Shown here piece by piece: positions 40,266-48,150 of a stretch of DNA of 64,000 bases (within the stretch, counting starts at the first letter, position 1; each line of letters opens with the position of its first letter). Source of the DNA: Allocatelliglobosispora scoriae (lineage in GTDB: Bacteria; Actinomycetota; Actinomycetes; Mycobacteriales; Micromonosporaceae); NCBI RefSeq assembly GCF_014204945.1, contig NZ_JACHMN010000002.1:910503-974502 (forward strand), in the 5' to 3' direction. A program made the position numbers and the translations under genes. Below the pieces are notes generated by a model, which had not been told where the DNA came from, ran no database searches, and saw nothing but the letters and a program-made list of their open reading frames with translations.

Positions 40266-41084
40266 ATGGGTTCCACGACAGTGCGGGTGACCGTGCGAAA
40301 CGCCCGGTTCCAGCAGTGGCAGTCGCTGCTCACCAATCGCAACGCCCGGCATCGGCACCGGCAGTTCCTCGTCCACGGCGTACGCCCGATCAGCCTCGCG
40401 GCCGAGCACGGCTGGCAGTTCGCGGCACTGCTCTACCCCGGGGGCCGGCGGCTGTCGCGCTGGGCCGACGACCAGCTGTCCCAGGCGGGCGGCGACCTGG
40501 TCGAGATGGCCCCCGAGCTGCTCGACGAGCTGTCGGGCCGGGAGGAGACGCCCGAGCTGATCGCGGTCGTGACGATGCCCGAGGACGACATCGAGCAGAT
40601 CCGCGTCGACGGCGGCCCGGTCGTCGTCTTCGACCGGCCCGGCAGCCCCGGCAACCTCGGCACGCTGATCCGCTCCGCCGACGCGTTCGGCGCGGGCGGC
40701 GTCGTCGTCACCGGCCACGCCGCCGACGTCTACGACCCCGCGACGGTCCGGGCCAGCACCGGTTCGATCTTCTCCATGCCGTCGGTACGCGTGGACGCGC
40801 CCACCCGGGTCGCCGGCTGGCTCGCCGGGCTGCGCGAGTCCGGTTCACCGGTCCGCCTGATCGGCACCGACGAGTCGGCGACGGTGGAGCTCGCCGACGC
40901 CGACCTCACCGGTCCGCTGGTGATCGTCGTGGGCAACGAGACGACCGGCATGTCCGCCGCGTGGCGCGACGCCTGCGACGAGGTGGTCCGCATCCCGATC
41001 GGCGGCGCCGCGAGCAGCCTCAACGCCGCGGTCGCCGGCAGCATCGTCCTCTACCAGTCCCACCTGCAGCGCCGCGCCCCGTAG
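40266..41084 (+). CDS. SpoU/TrmH-family RNA 2'-O-methyltransferase
   Basis: 272 residues from ATG 40266. Three SPOUT motifs are present: FDRPGSPGNLGTLIRSADAF (motif 1 with the catalytic Arg), LVIVVGNETTGMS (motif 2) and IPIGGAASSLNAAVAGSIVL (motif 3, the SAM-binding knot). The N-terminal 100 residues (LTNRNARHRHRQFLVHGVRP) are an L30e-like substrate-binding domain. It methylates a ribose in tRNA or rRNA; the exact target is not predictable. Dimeric and cytosolic by family. Confidence 0.93.
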   Translation: MGSTTVRVTVRNARFQQWQSLLTNRNARHRHRQFLVHGVRPISLAAEHGWQFAALLYPGGRRLSRWADDQLSQAGGDLVEMAPELLDELSGREETPELIAVVTMPEDDIEQIRVDGGPVVVFDRPGSPGNLGTLIRSADAFGAGGVVVTGHAADVYDPATVRASTGSIFSMPSVRVDAPTRVAGWLAGLRESGSPVRLIGTDESATVELADADLTGPLVIVVGNETTGMSAAWRDACDEVVRIPIGGAASSLNAAVAGSIVLYQSHLQRRAP

Positions 41085-41095
41085 AGCGCCCACCT

Positions 41096-41214
41096 CCTGA
41101 ATTTTAATGCTGGACACGCCGCGAAAAGCGTCACAAAGGTCAGGATCGACTTCGCGCTAAACGATCCTGACGTTTGTTGCAGATCCCGCGGCGTGTCCAG
41201 CATTAAAGTTCAGG
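41096..41214. repeat. 119-bp nested hairpin, 28-bp outer arms
   Basis: Outer arms 41096-41123 and 41187-41214 are complementary with one G-T mismatch. Inside, GTCAGGATCG (41139-41148) pairs with CGATCCTGAC (41162-41171). The structure starts 12 bp after the SpoU stop and ends on the base before the GTG of the GDPD gene. Confidence 0.8.
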
Positions 41215-41883
41215 GTGGTGGAGATCTCGGCGCACTACGGGCGGACGATGGGGGTCGGCGAGCTTCTTGCCGCCGCTGAGCACGCTGAGCTGGTCGAGTT
41301 CGACGTGCGGCGGTGCGGCGACGGGGTGCTGGTCTGCCATCACGATCCGCGGGTGGGGGGCAGGCGGGGGCCCGCCGTCGGGGCGCTCACCTATGCCGAG
41401 CTCTGCGCGGTGGCGGGGACGGACGTCCCGACCTGCGAGGAGGTCATGGCCGGTCTGGCGGGTCGCGCTCGCGGGCACATCGACCTGAAGGAGTCGGGGT
41501 ACGAGGACCGGCTGGTCCAGATGGCGATCTCCCTGATGAGCGAGGACGGGTTCGTGGTGACGACCACCGCCGACGAGTCGATCGCGCGGATCACGCGGGG
41601 TTTTCCCGGCGTACCCACCGCGTTGTCCTTGGGAAGGCAGGTGCACGACGCCTGGCCGCTGCGCCGGGTCGCGGCGTGCGGGGCCTCGGGCGTGGCGCTG
41701 CACCGGCGGCTCGCACCGGCGCTGCTGGGGCGAGCGGCGCGGGCCGGGCTGACCACGATGGTCTGGACCGTCAACGGCGACGCGCAGATCGAGCGGTGCC
41801 TGCGCGATCCGCGGATCGACGTGCTCATCACCGACCGGCCGGACTTCGCCGCGAAGCGCCGCATCGCAGTCGGACAAATATGA
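41215..41883 (+). CDS. Glycerophosphodiester phosphodiesterase-like protein
   Basis: 222 residues as read from GTG 41215 (GTG 41218 is equally possible). It has the GDPD TIM-barrel pattern: ISAHYG at the place of AHRG, LVEFDVRRCGDGVLVCHHDP (metal ligands E/D and the second His), GHIDLKE, and TMVWTVNGDAQIERCL near the C-terminus. The usual Arg after the first His is Tyr, and the P-E-N-T segment is replaced by RTMGVGELL, so activity or substrate may differ from standard GDPD. The presumed start lies at the foot of a long hairpin, which would hide the ribosome site. Confidence 0.75.
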   Translation: MVEISAHYGRTMGVGELLAAAEHAELVEFDVRRCGDGVLVCHHDPRVGGRRGPAVGALTYAELCAVAGTDVPTCEEVMAGLAGRARGHIDLKESGYEDRLVQMAISLMSEDGFVVTTTADESIARITRGFPGVPTALSLGRQVHDAWPLRRVAACGASGVALHRRLAPALLGRAARAGLTTMVWTVNGDAQIERCLRDPRIDVLITDRPDFAAKRRIAVGQI

Positions 41884-41894
41884 TGCAATAGGGC

Positions 41895-42622
41895 ATGCTC
41901 GCCAACCCCTGGACCGACTGGACGTTCGGCGACTTCACGATCATCGACCTCATCGCGGCGACCACCAACGCCTTCAACGCGGCGCTGCTCGTGCGGCGGC
42001 CCGACCACTACAAGCACTTCACCGTGTCGGCATCCTGATCTTCGCCGTCATGGGCGGCGTCGCCGGCGGCATCAGCCGCGACGTGCTGCTGATGCAGATC
42101 CCGGCGCCGCTGCTCAATCCGATGTACCTCGTGCTGACCATCCTCGCGGCCCTGCTCGCGATGCGGATCGAATACAACGCGGGCCAGAAGTTCCGCGAGG
42201 GCCTGTTCCAGTTCGCGACGTCGCTCTCCCTGCCCTGGTACGCCGTGATCGGCGCCGGCAAAGCCCTCGACGCGGGGCTGCCGCTGCTCACGGCGGTGGT
42301 GATCGGCGTCGTCGGCGCCACGGCCGGGCGGTTCATCATCGACCTGACCTGCGGCGTCACGCCGAAGCAGTTCATCCGGGGCGAGTGGTTCGTGGGGACG
42401 GCGGTGCTCGCGTCGGTCGTCTACGTGGCGTGCTTCGCCTGGCTGCACTGGGGTGTGTGGTCCTCGACGCTGGCGGCGTTCACGGTCGCGTTCGTGTTCC
42501 GCTACACCGCGATGCTGCGCGGGTGGGAGGAGCCGGAGCCCTGGATGCCGCCGGAGCTGGCGGTGGAGACCCCCCGCCCCGCCATCCAGGACCAGCTCCG
42601 CAAGGAGTTCGGCGACTCCTGA
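41895..42622 (+). pseudogene. TRIC/YadS-type channel gene, frameshifted
   Basis: ATG 41895 opens a frame (WTFGDFTIIDLIAATTNAFN, then ALLVRRPDHYKHFTV) that ends at TGA 42036-42038. The continuation GILIFAVMGGVAGGISRDVLL and on to 42622 is in another frame. Inserting one base after ACCGTG near 42026 restores a continuous protein of about 242 residues with two three-helix repeats, as in TRIC monovalent cation channels (UPF0126). All other parts, including GG-x-SRDVLL and RFIIDLTCGVTPKQF, are intact, so the lesion is either very recent or an assembly error. Confidence 0.8.
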
Positions 42623-42675
42623 CGCCCCGGACACCACGCCCGCGGGCCGCCGCGGCCCGGGCGCCGAGATCGCCG

Positions 42676-42781
42676 CAACTCTTCAAGAGTTGGTCCCATT
42701 GGACCGCATGGGTGCGCCACGCGCACCCATGCACGTCACGATCAAGATCGCCGCAACTCTTGAAGAGTTGCGACGATCTTG
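42676..42781. repeat. Triple hairpin cluster with CTCTTCAAGAG-type cores
   Basis: Three inverted repeats stand in a row: CAACTCTT-C-AAGAGTTG (42676-42692), GCATGGGTGCGC-CAC-GCGCACCCATGC (42706-42732) and a 19-bp-arm hairpin 42743-42761/42763-42781 with one mismatch (core AACTCTTGAAGAGTT). They fill the gap between the convergent TRIC and SGNH genes. Confidence 0.75.
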
Positions 42782-42824
42782 GCGCACGAGCCCGGAAGCA
42801 GCGAGCGGGGCTGGGCGACAGGTA

Positions 42825-43448
42825 CTAGTTGATCAGGTCCAGGTAGGCCTGGGCGATCACGGCATGGCCGGGCAGTCCGGGGTGGACCTGGTCGTCGGCC
42901 CAGTCGGCGGGGCTCGTCGACGCCAGCACCGTGTTGAAGGCGGCCTGGGTGCGCACGTGCAGCGCGTTGAACTCCTCGGCGAGCGTCGCCACGACGGCGC
43001 AGTAGCGGTCGGTGTCGGCTCGCTGGGGTTGCGCGGGGTCGGGCTCGATGAAGTACGGGTCGGCGAGGATCAGCCGGCAGCCGGTGCGCTCCACGACGGT
43101 CTTGAGCAGCCCGCGCAGCGTCACGGTGAACTCGTCGATCGGGACGGCGTCGGCCTCGTATCCCGGCTGGTGCGCGCGCCAGATGTCGTTGATGCCGATC
43201 ATCACCGACAGCCAGTCGGGCTGCTCGGCGATCGCGTCGGTCTCCCATCGCCGCACCAGGTCGCGCACGGTGTCGCCGCTGATGCCCCGGTTGACCCAGG
43301 TCAGTCCCACGGACGGATGGCGCGCGGTGGTGAAGGAGCGGACCAGGTTCATGTAGCCGTCGCCGTAGGGCGCGTACTCGTCGCGGCGGCCGCAGTCGGT
43401 GATGCTGTCGCCGATGAAGACGACCCGCTGTCCCGGTTGGAAGATCAT
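42825..43448 (-). CDS. SGNH/GDSL-family hydrolase
   Basis: 207 residues from ATG 43448. The four SGNH blocks are present: FIGDSITDCGR (Ser), NRGISGDTVRDL (Gly), MIGINDIWRA (Asn) and DWADDQVHPGLPGH (Asp and His). There is no signal peptide, so it should be an intracellular esterase, perhaps a carbohydrate deacetylase or rhamnogalacturonan acetylesterase-like enzyme. Twelve bases separate it from the SMP-30 gene upstream; together they suggest sugar catabolism. Confidence 0.92.
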   Translation of the reverse strand: MIFQPGQRVVFIGDSITDCGRRDEYAPYGDGYMNLVRSFTTARHPSVGLTWVNRGISGDTVRDLVRRWETDAIAEQPDWLSVMIGINDIWRAHQPGYEADAVPIDEFTVTLRGLLKTVVERTGCRLILADPYFIEPDPAQPQRADTDRYCAVVATLAEEFNALHVRTQAAFNTVLASTSPADWADDQVHPGLPGHAVIAQAYLDLIN

Positions 43449-43460
43449 GAGGTAACCCTT

Positions 43461-44327
43461 TCAGCCCGCGAAGCGGTCGACGGCCCGGCCCACGGCGTCG
43501 CCCGGGCGGTAGGAGTAGGTCAGCCCCGCGCCGGGCTGACCCGCGCTGTCGCCGACCGAGGCGGTGGTGATGACGAGCAGGTCCAGGTCGGGACCGGCGA
43601 AGGTGCACGAGGTGACCCGGGAGGTGGGCAGGGTGACGGTGCGCTCCAGCGTGCCGTCGGGCGCGTAGCGGCGCACCATCCCGCCGCCCCAGGCGGCGAC
43701 CCAGACGAAGCCCCCGCCGTCGATGCACATCCCGTCGGGCATCCCGGCGTCCTCGGGGAACTCGGCGAACGGCCGCCGACCGCTGATCTCGCCGGTGGCG
43801 AGGTCGTAGTCGAAGGCGTCGATGCGCCGGGTGGGCGTGTCGATGTAGTACATGGTGGCGGCGTCGACGGACCAGCCGAGGCCGTTGGAGACGGTGACGC
43901 CGTCGAGGATCCGGACCAGCCTGCCGTCGGCCGGGTCCAGGCGGTAGAGGGCGCCGGTCGCGGAGCGCTCCTTCTTGTTCATGGTGCCGACCCACAGGCG
44001 CCCGGCCGGGTCGGCCTTGGCGTCGTTGGCCCGCAGGTCGATCTGGACGGTGTCGTGAAAGGGGATCAGCGGGTGCAGGGTGCCGTCGGCGTCGGCGAGG
44101 ACGACCCCGGCCGACATGCAGAGCACGACGCCGCCGCCCGCTCTCGGTACGGCGGCGCTGACCAATTCGTCGAAGGGGGTCTCGCCCGCCTCCCCGGTGG
44201 CGAGGTCGCGCCACAGCAGCCGCTCGGCTCCGACATCGACCCAGCTCACCCGGCCTGTTCGATCGTCGAACGATGGTCCCTCGCCGAGTACGCAGGGCCG
44301 GTCGTCGAAGATCTCGGCTGACGTCAT
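43461..44327 (-). CDS. SMP-30/gluconolactonase-family protein
   Basis: 288 residues from ATG 44327. It is a six-bladed propeller with metal ligands visible at VLGEGPSFDD (Glu), RANDAKADPAGRLWVGTM (Asn/Asp), VTVSNGLGWS (Asn) and GGMPDGMCIDGGGFVWVA-type MPDGMCID (Asp). Family members hydrolyse sugar lactones such as glucono- or arabinono-lactone. It is the first gene of a two-gene operon with the SGNH hydrolase, and divergent from the dioxygenase gene with about 130 bp between. Confidence 0.92.
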   Translation of the reverse strand: MTSAEIFDDRPCVLGEGPSFDDRTGRVSWVDVGAERLLWRDLATGEAGETPFDELVSAAVPRAGGGVVLCMSAGVVLADADGTLHPLIPFHDTVQIDLRANDAKADPAGRLWVGTMNKKERSATGALYRLDPADGRLVRILDGVTVSNGLGWSVDAATMYYIDTPTRRIDAFDYDLATGEISGRRPFAEFPEDAGMPDGMCIDGGGFVWVAAWGGGMVRRYAPDGTLERTVTLPTSRVTSCTFAGPDLDLLVITTASVGDSAGQPGAGLTYSYRPGDAVGRAVDRFAG

Positions 44328-44456
44328 GGCAGTGAGACTACCGATCCCGCGCACCGGCGTCAGGCGGCAATCACGGTCGGTCACGGTGTGCCAGGTCACC
44401 GAGGTGCACGCCCAGAATAGTTGAGCGTTCAATAAAAGAGGGCTACGCTGGGGAGC

Positions 44457-45320
44457 ATGACCACGGCGTACCCACTGGATCTGCATGAAGCCGCCGCCCT
44501 GCCGGCGAGCCGCGACCAACGCGTCTGGACCCCGCAGGACGGTGCCCTCCCCGCGCTTTACCTCAGCCACGGCGCTCCCCCGCTCTTCGAGGAGTCGTCA
44601 TGGATGACCGAGCTCTTCGATTGGGCACAGTCGATGCCCAAGCCCAAGGCGATCCTGATCGTCAGCGCCCACTGGGAGTCCGCCCCGGTCAGCCTCTCCG
44701 CCAGCGGCACCGCCGTGCCGCTCGTCTACGACTTCGGCGGTTTCGCGCAGCGCTACTACGAGATGACCTACCCGACGCCGGACGCCGCCGACCTGGCCCG
44801 GCGGGTCGCCGCGATGCTGCCCGCCAACGAGCGCGTGCACCAGCACCCCAGCCGCGGCCTCGACCACGGCGCCTGGGTGCCCCTCAAGGTGATGTACCCG
44901 GCGGCCGACGTGCCGACGCTGCAGCTCAGCCTGCCCACGCACGACCCGGCGAAGCTGCTCGCACTCGGCGCACGCCTCAAGCCGCTGCGCGACGAGGGCG
45001 TGCTCATCATCGGGTCCGGCTTCATGACCCACGGCCTGCCCTTCCTCAGCCGCGGGCACTTCACCGGCGCCGAAGGCCCTCCCGGCTGGTCCCGCGACTT
45101 CGACACCTGGGCCGCCGAGGCGCTGGCCCGGGGCGATGTGGACGCGCTCGCCGACTACGCCCGGCTCGCGCCCGGGATGCCTTACGCCCATCCGACGGTG
45201 GAGCACTACACGCCGCTGTTCGTCACCCTCGGCGCCGCGACCGACCCCGAGGCACCAGCGGTGACCACGGTCGACGGCTTCTTCTTCGGCCTCTCCAAGC
45301 GCTCGGTCCAGGTCGCCTGA
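44457..45320 (+). CDS. DODA-type extradiol dioxygenase (LigB superfamily)
   Basis: 287 residues from ATG 44457, with GGGGAG upstream. The metal-binding histidines are in LYLSHGAPPL, LIVSAHWES and FMTHGLPF; DHGAWVPLKVMYPAADVP is the family core. It is annotated by family as 4,5-DOPA dioxygenase or aromatic ring-opening dioxygenase, with zinc or iron at the site. TTGAGCGTTCAA just upstream (about 44420-44431) may be a regulator site. No substrate can be given. Confidence 0.9.
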   Translation: MTTAYPLDLHEAAALPASRDQRVWTPQDGALPALYLSHGAPPLFEESSWMTELFDWAQSMPKPKAILIVSAHWESAPVSLSASGTAVPLVYDFGGFAQRYYEMTYPTPDAADLARRVAAMLPANERVHQHPSRGLDHGAWVPLKVMYPAADVPTLQLSLPTHDPAKLLALGARLKPLRDEGVLIIGSGFMTHGLPFLSRGHFTGAEGPPGWSRDFDTWAAEALARGDVDALADYARLAPGMPYAHPTVEHYTPLFVTLGAATDPEAPAVTTVDGFFFGLSKRSVQVA

Positions 45321-45367
45321 GATCGGCGGGGCAGCGCCGCCGCCCCGCCGCCTCTATCGTCTGGCCG

Positions 45368-46039
45368 ATGGCCATCAACACCACCCGGGGGTACGCCCTC
45401 CTGCCGCTCGCTCCGATCCCGATCCTCGGGGGGCAGGTGGGGCTGCTCATCCTCTTGCGCGCGTTTCCCCTGGACGCGTTGAGCGGTCTCGCCGTCGTCG
45501 GCACCAACCCCGGCTTCATCCTGGCCGCGCTGACGACCGCCGTGATCGCCTGGTTCGCCGGACGGTGGGCGGCGGGTTGGGCACTGGCGCCCGCCGCCAC
45601 GGCGCGATCGCTCGTGCTGCCGCTGCTCGGCACGCTCGTCGTCACGGCCCTGATCGCGCTGATCCCCTACGAGAAGCCGGAGCTCATCGCGGGCGCCCTC
45701 GTCTGGCTGGTGCTGATGGTCGCCGGGCTCGCGGGTGCGGCACAGCTGTCGGCCGCCGGGCATCCGCGCTGGGCCGGTCTGGCCGGTGGAGCGGCGGCAT
45801 TCGTCGCACTGGAGCTGAGCGTGATCGTCGCGGTGCTGCTGCGCTTCACGCCGACGCCGGAAGAGCCGCTCTCCCTGGCCGGCGCCCCGCTCTGGTACCC
45901 CAGCTCCCTCGGCCTGGATCTGCCGCTCGGCTCGATGTGGTTCGTCGGCGACCTCGTCGACCTCCTGCCCATCGCACTGACCGCACCGTCGGTCTTCGTG
46001 GTCGCCTTCGTCCTCGCCGGATCCCGCCGCCCCTCATGA
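45368..46039 (+). CDS. Multi-pass membrane protein of unknown function
   Basis: 223 residues from ATG 45368, with about six hydrophobic helices (LLPLAPIPILGGQVGLLILL; LAALTTAVIAWFAG; SLVLPLLGTLVVTALIALI; LIAGALVWLVLMVAGLAG; AAFVALELSVIVAVLL; IALTAPSVFVVAFVLAG). No charged catalytic motif is visible and no family is recognised. It lies 47 bp downstream of the dioxygenase gene on the same strand. Confidence 0.6.
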   Translation: MAINTTRGYALLPLAPIPILGGQVGLLILLRAFPLDALSGLAVVGTNPGFILAALTTAVIAWFAGRWAAGWALAPAATARSLVLPLLGTLVVTALIALIPYEKPELIAGALVWLVLMVAGLAGAAQLSAAGHPRWAGLAGGAAAFVALELSVIVAVLLRFTPTPEEPLSLAGAPLWYPSSLGLDLPLGSMWFVGDLVDLLPIALTAPSVFVVAFVLAGSRRPS

Positions 46040-46060
46040 GCTGAGCGAAGTTAAGAAAAC

Positions 46061-46089
46061 TTGACACGATGTCTGCGACGCCTTACATT
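46061..46089 (+). promoter_or_regulatory. Promoter with consensus -35 and good -10
   Basis: TTGACA (46061-46066) is followed after 17 bases by TACATT (46084-46089). It is the best sigma-70-type promoter seen in the window and precedes the small membrane-protein gene at 46126. Confidence 0.6.
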
Positions 46090-46092
46090 TCA

Positions 46093-46116
46093 CCATGTCA
46101 ACTTTGTTTTACATGG
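46093..46116. promoter_or_regulatory. CCATGT/ACATGG inverted repeat, candidate operator
   Basis: 6-bp perfect arms separated by 12 T-rich bases, just downstream of the -10 box, with a further ACAT/ATGT pair overlapping it. This placement would let a dimeric repressor block the promoter. Confidence 0.45.
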
Positions 46117-46125
46117 GAGGCAGAC

Positions 46126-46545
46126 ATGTCGTACGAGGAGAAGGGCGCGTGGGTCTACCTCACCGTTGTCATCGGCGCCTACGGCGGCTACCTCGCGGTG
46201 CTGATCGACCGGCTCGGGAGCACGCCCGTCAGCGAGGTGCCGTTCGTCGGCACGCTGCTGTGGAGCCTGGGCATCTCGATCGGGCTGTCGATCGTCGGCC
46301 GGATCGCCGTGGAGATCGCCAAGCCCAGCGACAGCTACCGGGTCGACGCCCGGGACAGGGAGATCAACCGGCTCGGTGAGCGGGTCGGCGGGGGCGTGCT
46401 CGCGGCCGCCATGATCGTCCCCTTCGGCCTCTCGCTCGCCGACGCCGACAACTTCTGGGTGGCGAACGCCATCTACGCCGCGTTCGTGCTCTCCGCGCTG
46501 GTCAGCACACCCGTGAAGCTGATCGCGTACCGCCAGGGCATGTAG
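46126..46545 (+). CDS. Four-helix membrane protein, unknown
   Basis: 139 residues from ATG 46126 with GGGAGG upstream. MSYEEKGAWVYLTVVIGAYG is followed by four hydrophobic stretches (WVYLTVVIGAYGGYLAVLI; VGTLLWSLGISIGLSIVGRI; VLAAAMIVPFGLSLAD; VANAIYAAFVLSALV) with a charged loop SYRVDARDREINRLGERVG between helices 2 and 3. In related genomes, as I recall, such genes stand next to a small XRE regulator, which is absent here. Strong promoter and operator-like sites lie upstream. Confidence 0.7.
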   Translation: MSYEEKGAWVYLTVVIGAYGGYLAVLIDRLGSTPVSEVPFVGTLLWSLGISIGLSIVGRIAVEIAKPSDSYRVDARDREINRLGERVGGGVLAAAMIVPFGLSLADADNFWVANAIYAAFVLSALVSTPVKLIAYRQGM

Positions 46546-46661
46546 TCGCCTGCCCCCTCCCGCTCACTGCACCTTCGCTCTCCGCGCTTTCGCCTGCTGC
46601 GCTCTCGCCGCACACACGGCGCCATTCGCCGTGCCCTCAGTCCATTCCGCCAGGAGTTCCC

Positions 46662-47345
46662 ATGTCCTCACCGCAGCGCCTCGCCCGGATCGCCGGCTTC
46701 TTCTACCTGCTGCTCGCCGTCTTCGGCGGCTTCGCCGAACTCTTCGCCCGATCCAACGTCGTCGAACCCGGCAACGCCGCCGCGACCGCCGACAACATCG
46801 TGGCGCACGCGACGCTCTTCCGGATCGGCTTCGTCAGCGACCTGATCGGGGTCGCCTGCTTCCCGATCGTCGCGATGCTGCTCCACCGGTTGCTCCGGCA
46901 TGTCAGCCGGGAGGGGGCCCGCGCGATGCTGATCTTCGTGATCATCGCGACGGCGATCACCGGGGCCAACCTGCTCAATCATTTCGCCGCGCTGACGATC
47001 GCCACCGATCCCGGGTTCGCGGCGGCGCTCGGAGCGGACGGTTCCGACGCGCTGGTGCTGCTCTTCACCAGCCTGCACAGCCACGGGTACCTGATCGCGC
47101 AGGTCTTCTTCGGACTGTGGCTGCTGCCGCTGGGGTGGATGGCGTACACGTCCGGGCTCTTCCCCAAGGCGCTCGGGGTGACGTTGATGCTCGGGTGCGT
47201 CGCCTACCTGGTGGATCTGCTGCTGCGGTTCCTGGCTCCCGCTCTTGGCGGGGAGATCTCGGCTTTCGTGCTGATCCCGTCAGTGGTCGCGGAGTTCTGG
47301 ATGGTCGGCTACCTGCTGATCAAGGGCGTCCGGGCCACCGCATGA
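46662..47345 (+). CDS. DUF4386-family membrane protein
   Basis: 227 residues from ATG 46662 with AGGAG upstream. LARIAGFFYLLLAVFGGFAE is the typical DUF4386 start (ARIAG-x-x-YL), and six hydrophobic helices follow, with HATLFRIGFVSDLIGV and HGYLIAQVFFGLWLLPLG as family segments. Function unknown; integral membrane. Two hairpins follow directly after the stop. Confidence 0.88.
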   Translation: MSSPQRLARIAGFFYLLLAVFGGFAELFARSNVVEPGNAAATADNIVAHATLFRIGFVSDLIGVACFPIVAMLLHRLLRHVSREGARAMLIFVIIATAITGANLLNHFAALTIATDPGFAAALGADGSDALVLLFTSLHSHGYLIAQVFFGLWLLPLGWMAYTSGLFPKALGVTLMLGCVAYLVDLLLRFLAPALGGEISAFVLIPSVVAEFWMVGYLLIKGVRATA

Positions 47346-47347
47346 CG

Positions 47348-47397
47348 AGATCTTGGCGTGGAGGTGTCGCTGGAGCGGCACCTCCACGCCAAGATCT
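47348..47397. terminator. Perfect 19-bp-arm hairpin after DUF4386 gene
   Basis: AGATCTTGGCGTGGAGGTG (47348-47366) pairs exactly with 47379-47397. It begins 3 bp after the stop codon. Confidence 0.75.
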
Positions 47398-47407
47398 TCG
47401 CTGCATC

Positions 47408-47432
47408 TAGCCAAGATCGCAGATCTTGGCTA
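47408..47432. repeat. 11-bp-arm hairpin, partial copy of the preceding arm
   Basis: TAGCCAAGATC-GCA-GATCTTGGCTA. The CCAAGATC/GATCTTGG part repeats the neighbouring terminator. Confidence 0.65.
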
Positions 47433-47496
47433 ATTGGGCTTGCCATGACGAGCCCTCAACGCCATGAGTTGCGATCTTGAGCGCTACACGGTTCAC

Positions 47497-47793
47497 CTAG
47501 CGCGAATCCTGCTCTCCCTTGACCTGCATCAGATGCACCCAGAAGGCGCCCGTCGCCATCGGCACACCGCAGGCCACCTGGAGCCCTTGAATAGCAAGGG
47601 TGCTTCCCTCGCACGGCACATCCGTTGTGCCGCAGGACTCACATGAGCCCTCGAATGGTTCATGCTCAGCGAGCAACTCACGGGCCACCGCCCACATCCT
47701 CAGATCCGCGCACGCATCAGGCGGCTCCTCCGGCGGATCAGCCAGGTCAAAGGGCGGTATGGAAGCACCCACACCGCGAGTGACGTCAGTCAT
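47497..47793 (-). CDS. Small Cys-rich protein, paralogue of the 33469 gene
   Basis: 98 residues from ATG 47793, with GGGAGGG upstream. LRMWAVARELLAEHEPFEG, SCESCGTTDVPCEG and LAIQGLQVACG match the protein at 33469 in order and spacing (helix, CxxCG, PC, A-x-QGL). The ATG overlaps the TGA of the gene upstream. Both copies sit beside an XRE regulator, which hints at a common regulatory or developmental role; the function is unknown. Confidence 0.7.
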   Translation of the reverse strand: MTDVTRGVGASIPPFDLADPPEEPPDACADLRMWAVARELLAEHEPFEGSCESCGTTDVPCEGSTLAIQGLQVACGVPMATGAFWVHLMQVKGEQDSR

Positions 47794-48047
47794 GATCTTC
47801 CCTCCCAATCGAATGGATCATTTCGGGAGGCGGGGCGACGAGGTATGGCGCAGTCCCCTCCTCCCTGAGGAATGGACTGCGGTTCGTGCCGTTCGACGCG
47901 CTGAGGCGGAAGAATCGGAAGCATCATCGTCGGCTGAACCATCCAGCGTGGGAGTACATACAGCCGATAGACCGGGTAGCCATCGGCATTACCTAGCTCA
48001 TCCGCATCCACGTCCAACTCCCGCTCTGCACCTAGCACGAATTGCAC
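47790..48047 (-). CDS. Small hypothetical protein coupled to the Cys-rich gene
   Basis: 85 residues from GTG 48047, ending in a TGA that overlaps the next ATG (ATGA). The sequence has no cysteine cluster; it carries an acidic start (ERELDVDADELGNADGYPVY) and a basic/Pro middle. It is not similar to the partner gene at 33759. The stop/start overlap and direction support reality, but composition is not decisive. It lies divergent from the XRE gene at 48151. Confidence 0.5.
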   Translation of the reverse strand: MQFVLGAERELDVDADELGNADGYPVYRLYVLPRWMVQPTMMLPILPPQRVERHEPQSIPQGGGDCAIPRRPASRNDPFDWEGRS

Positions 48048-48150
48048 TGTCCGATCTGCAAGTGGGACAGTATCGATGCGACGCCCCGATGTAGACTTAC
48101 CCGATGTACGAGTAGTCGCAGCTAAGCCGGCATGGAATAGGGTCAGGGCG

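Noticed and set aside
39132..40718. 528-codon minus-strand frame covering three genes
   Set aside because: The reading merges antisense of the SpoU gene with shifted YhhN sequence; only its last 135 codons (39132-39539) are coding.
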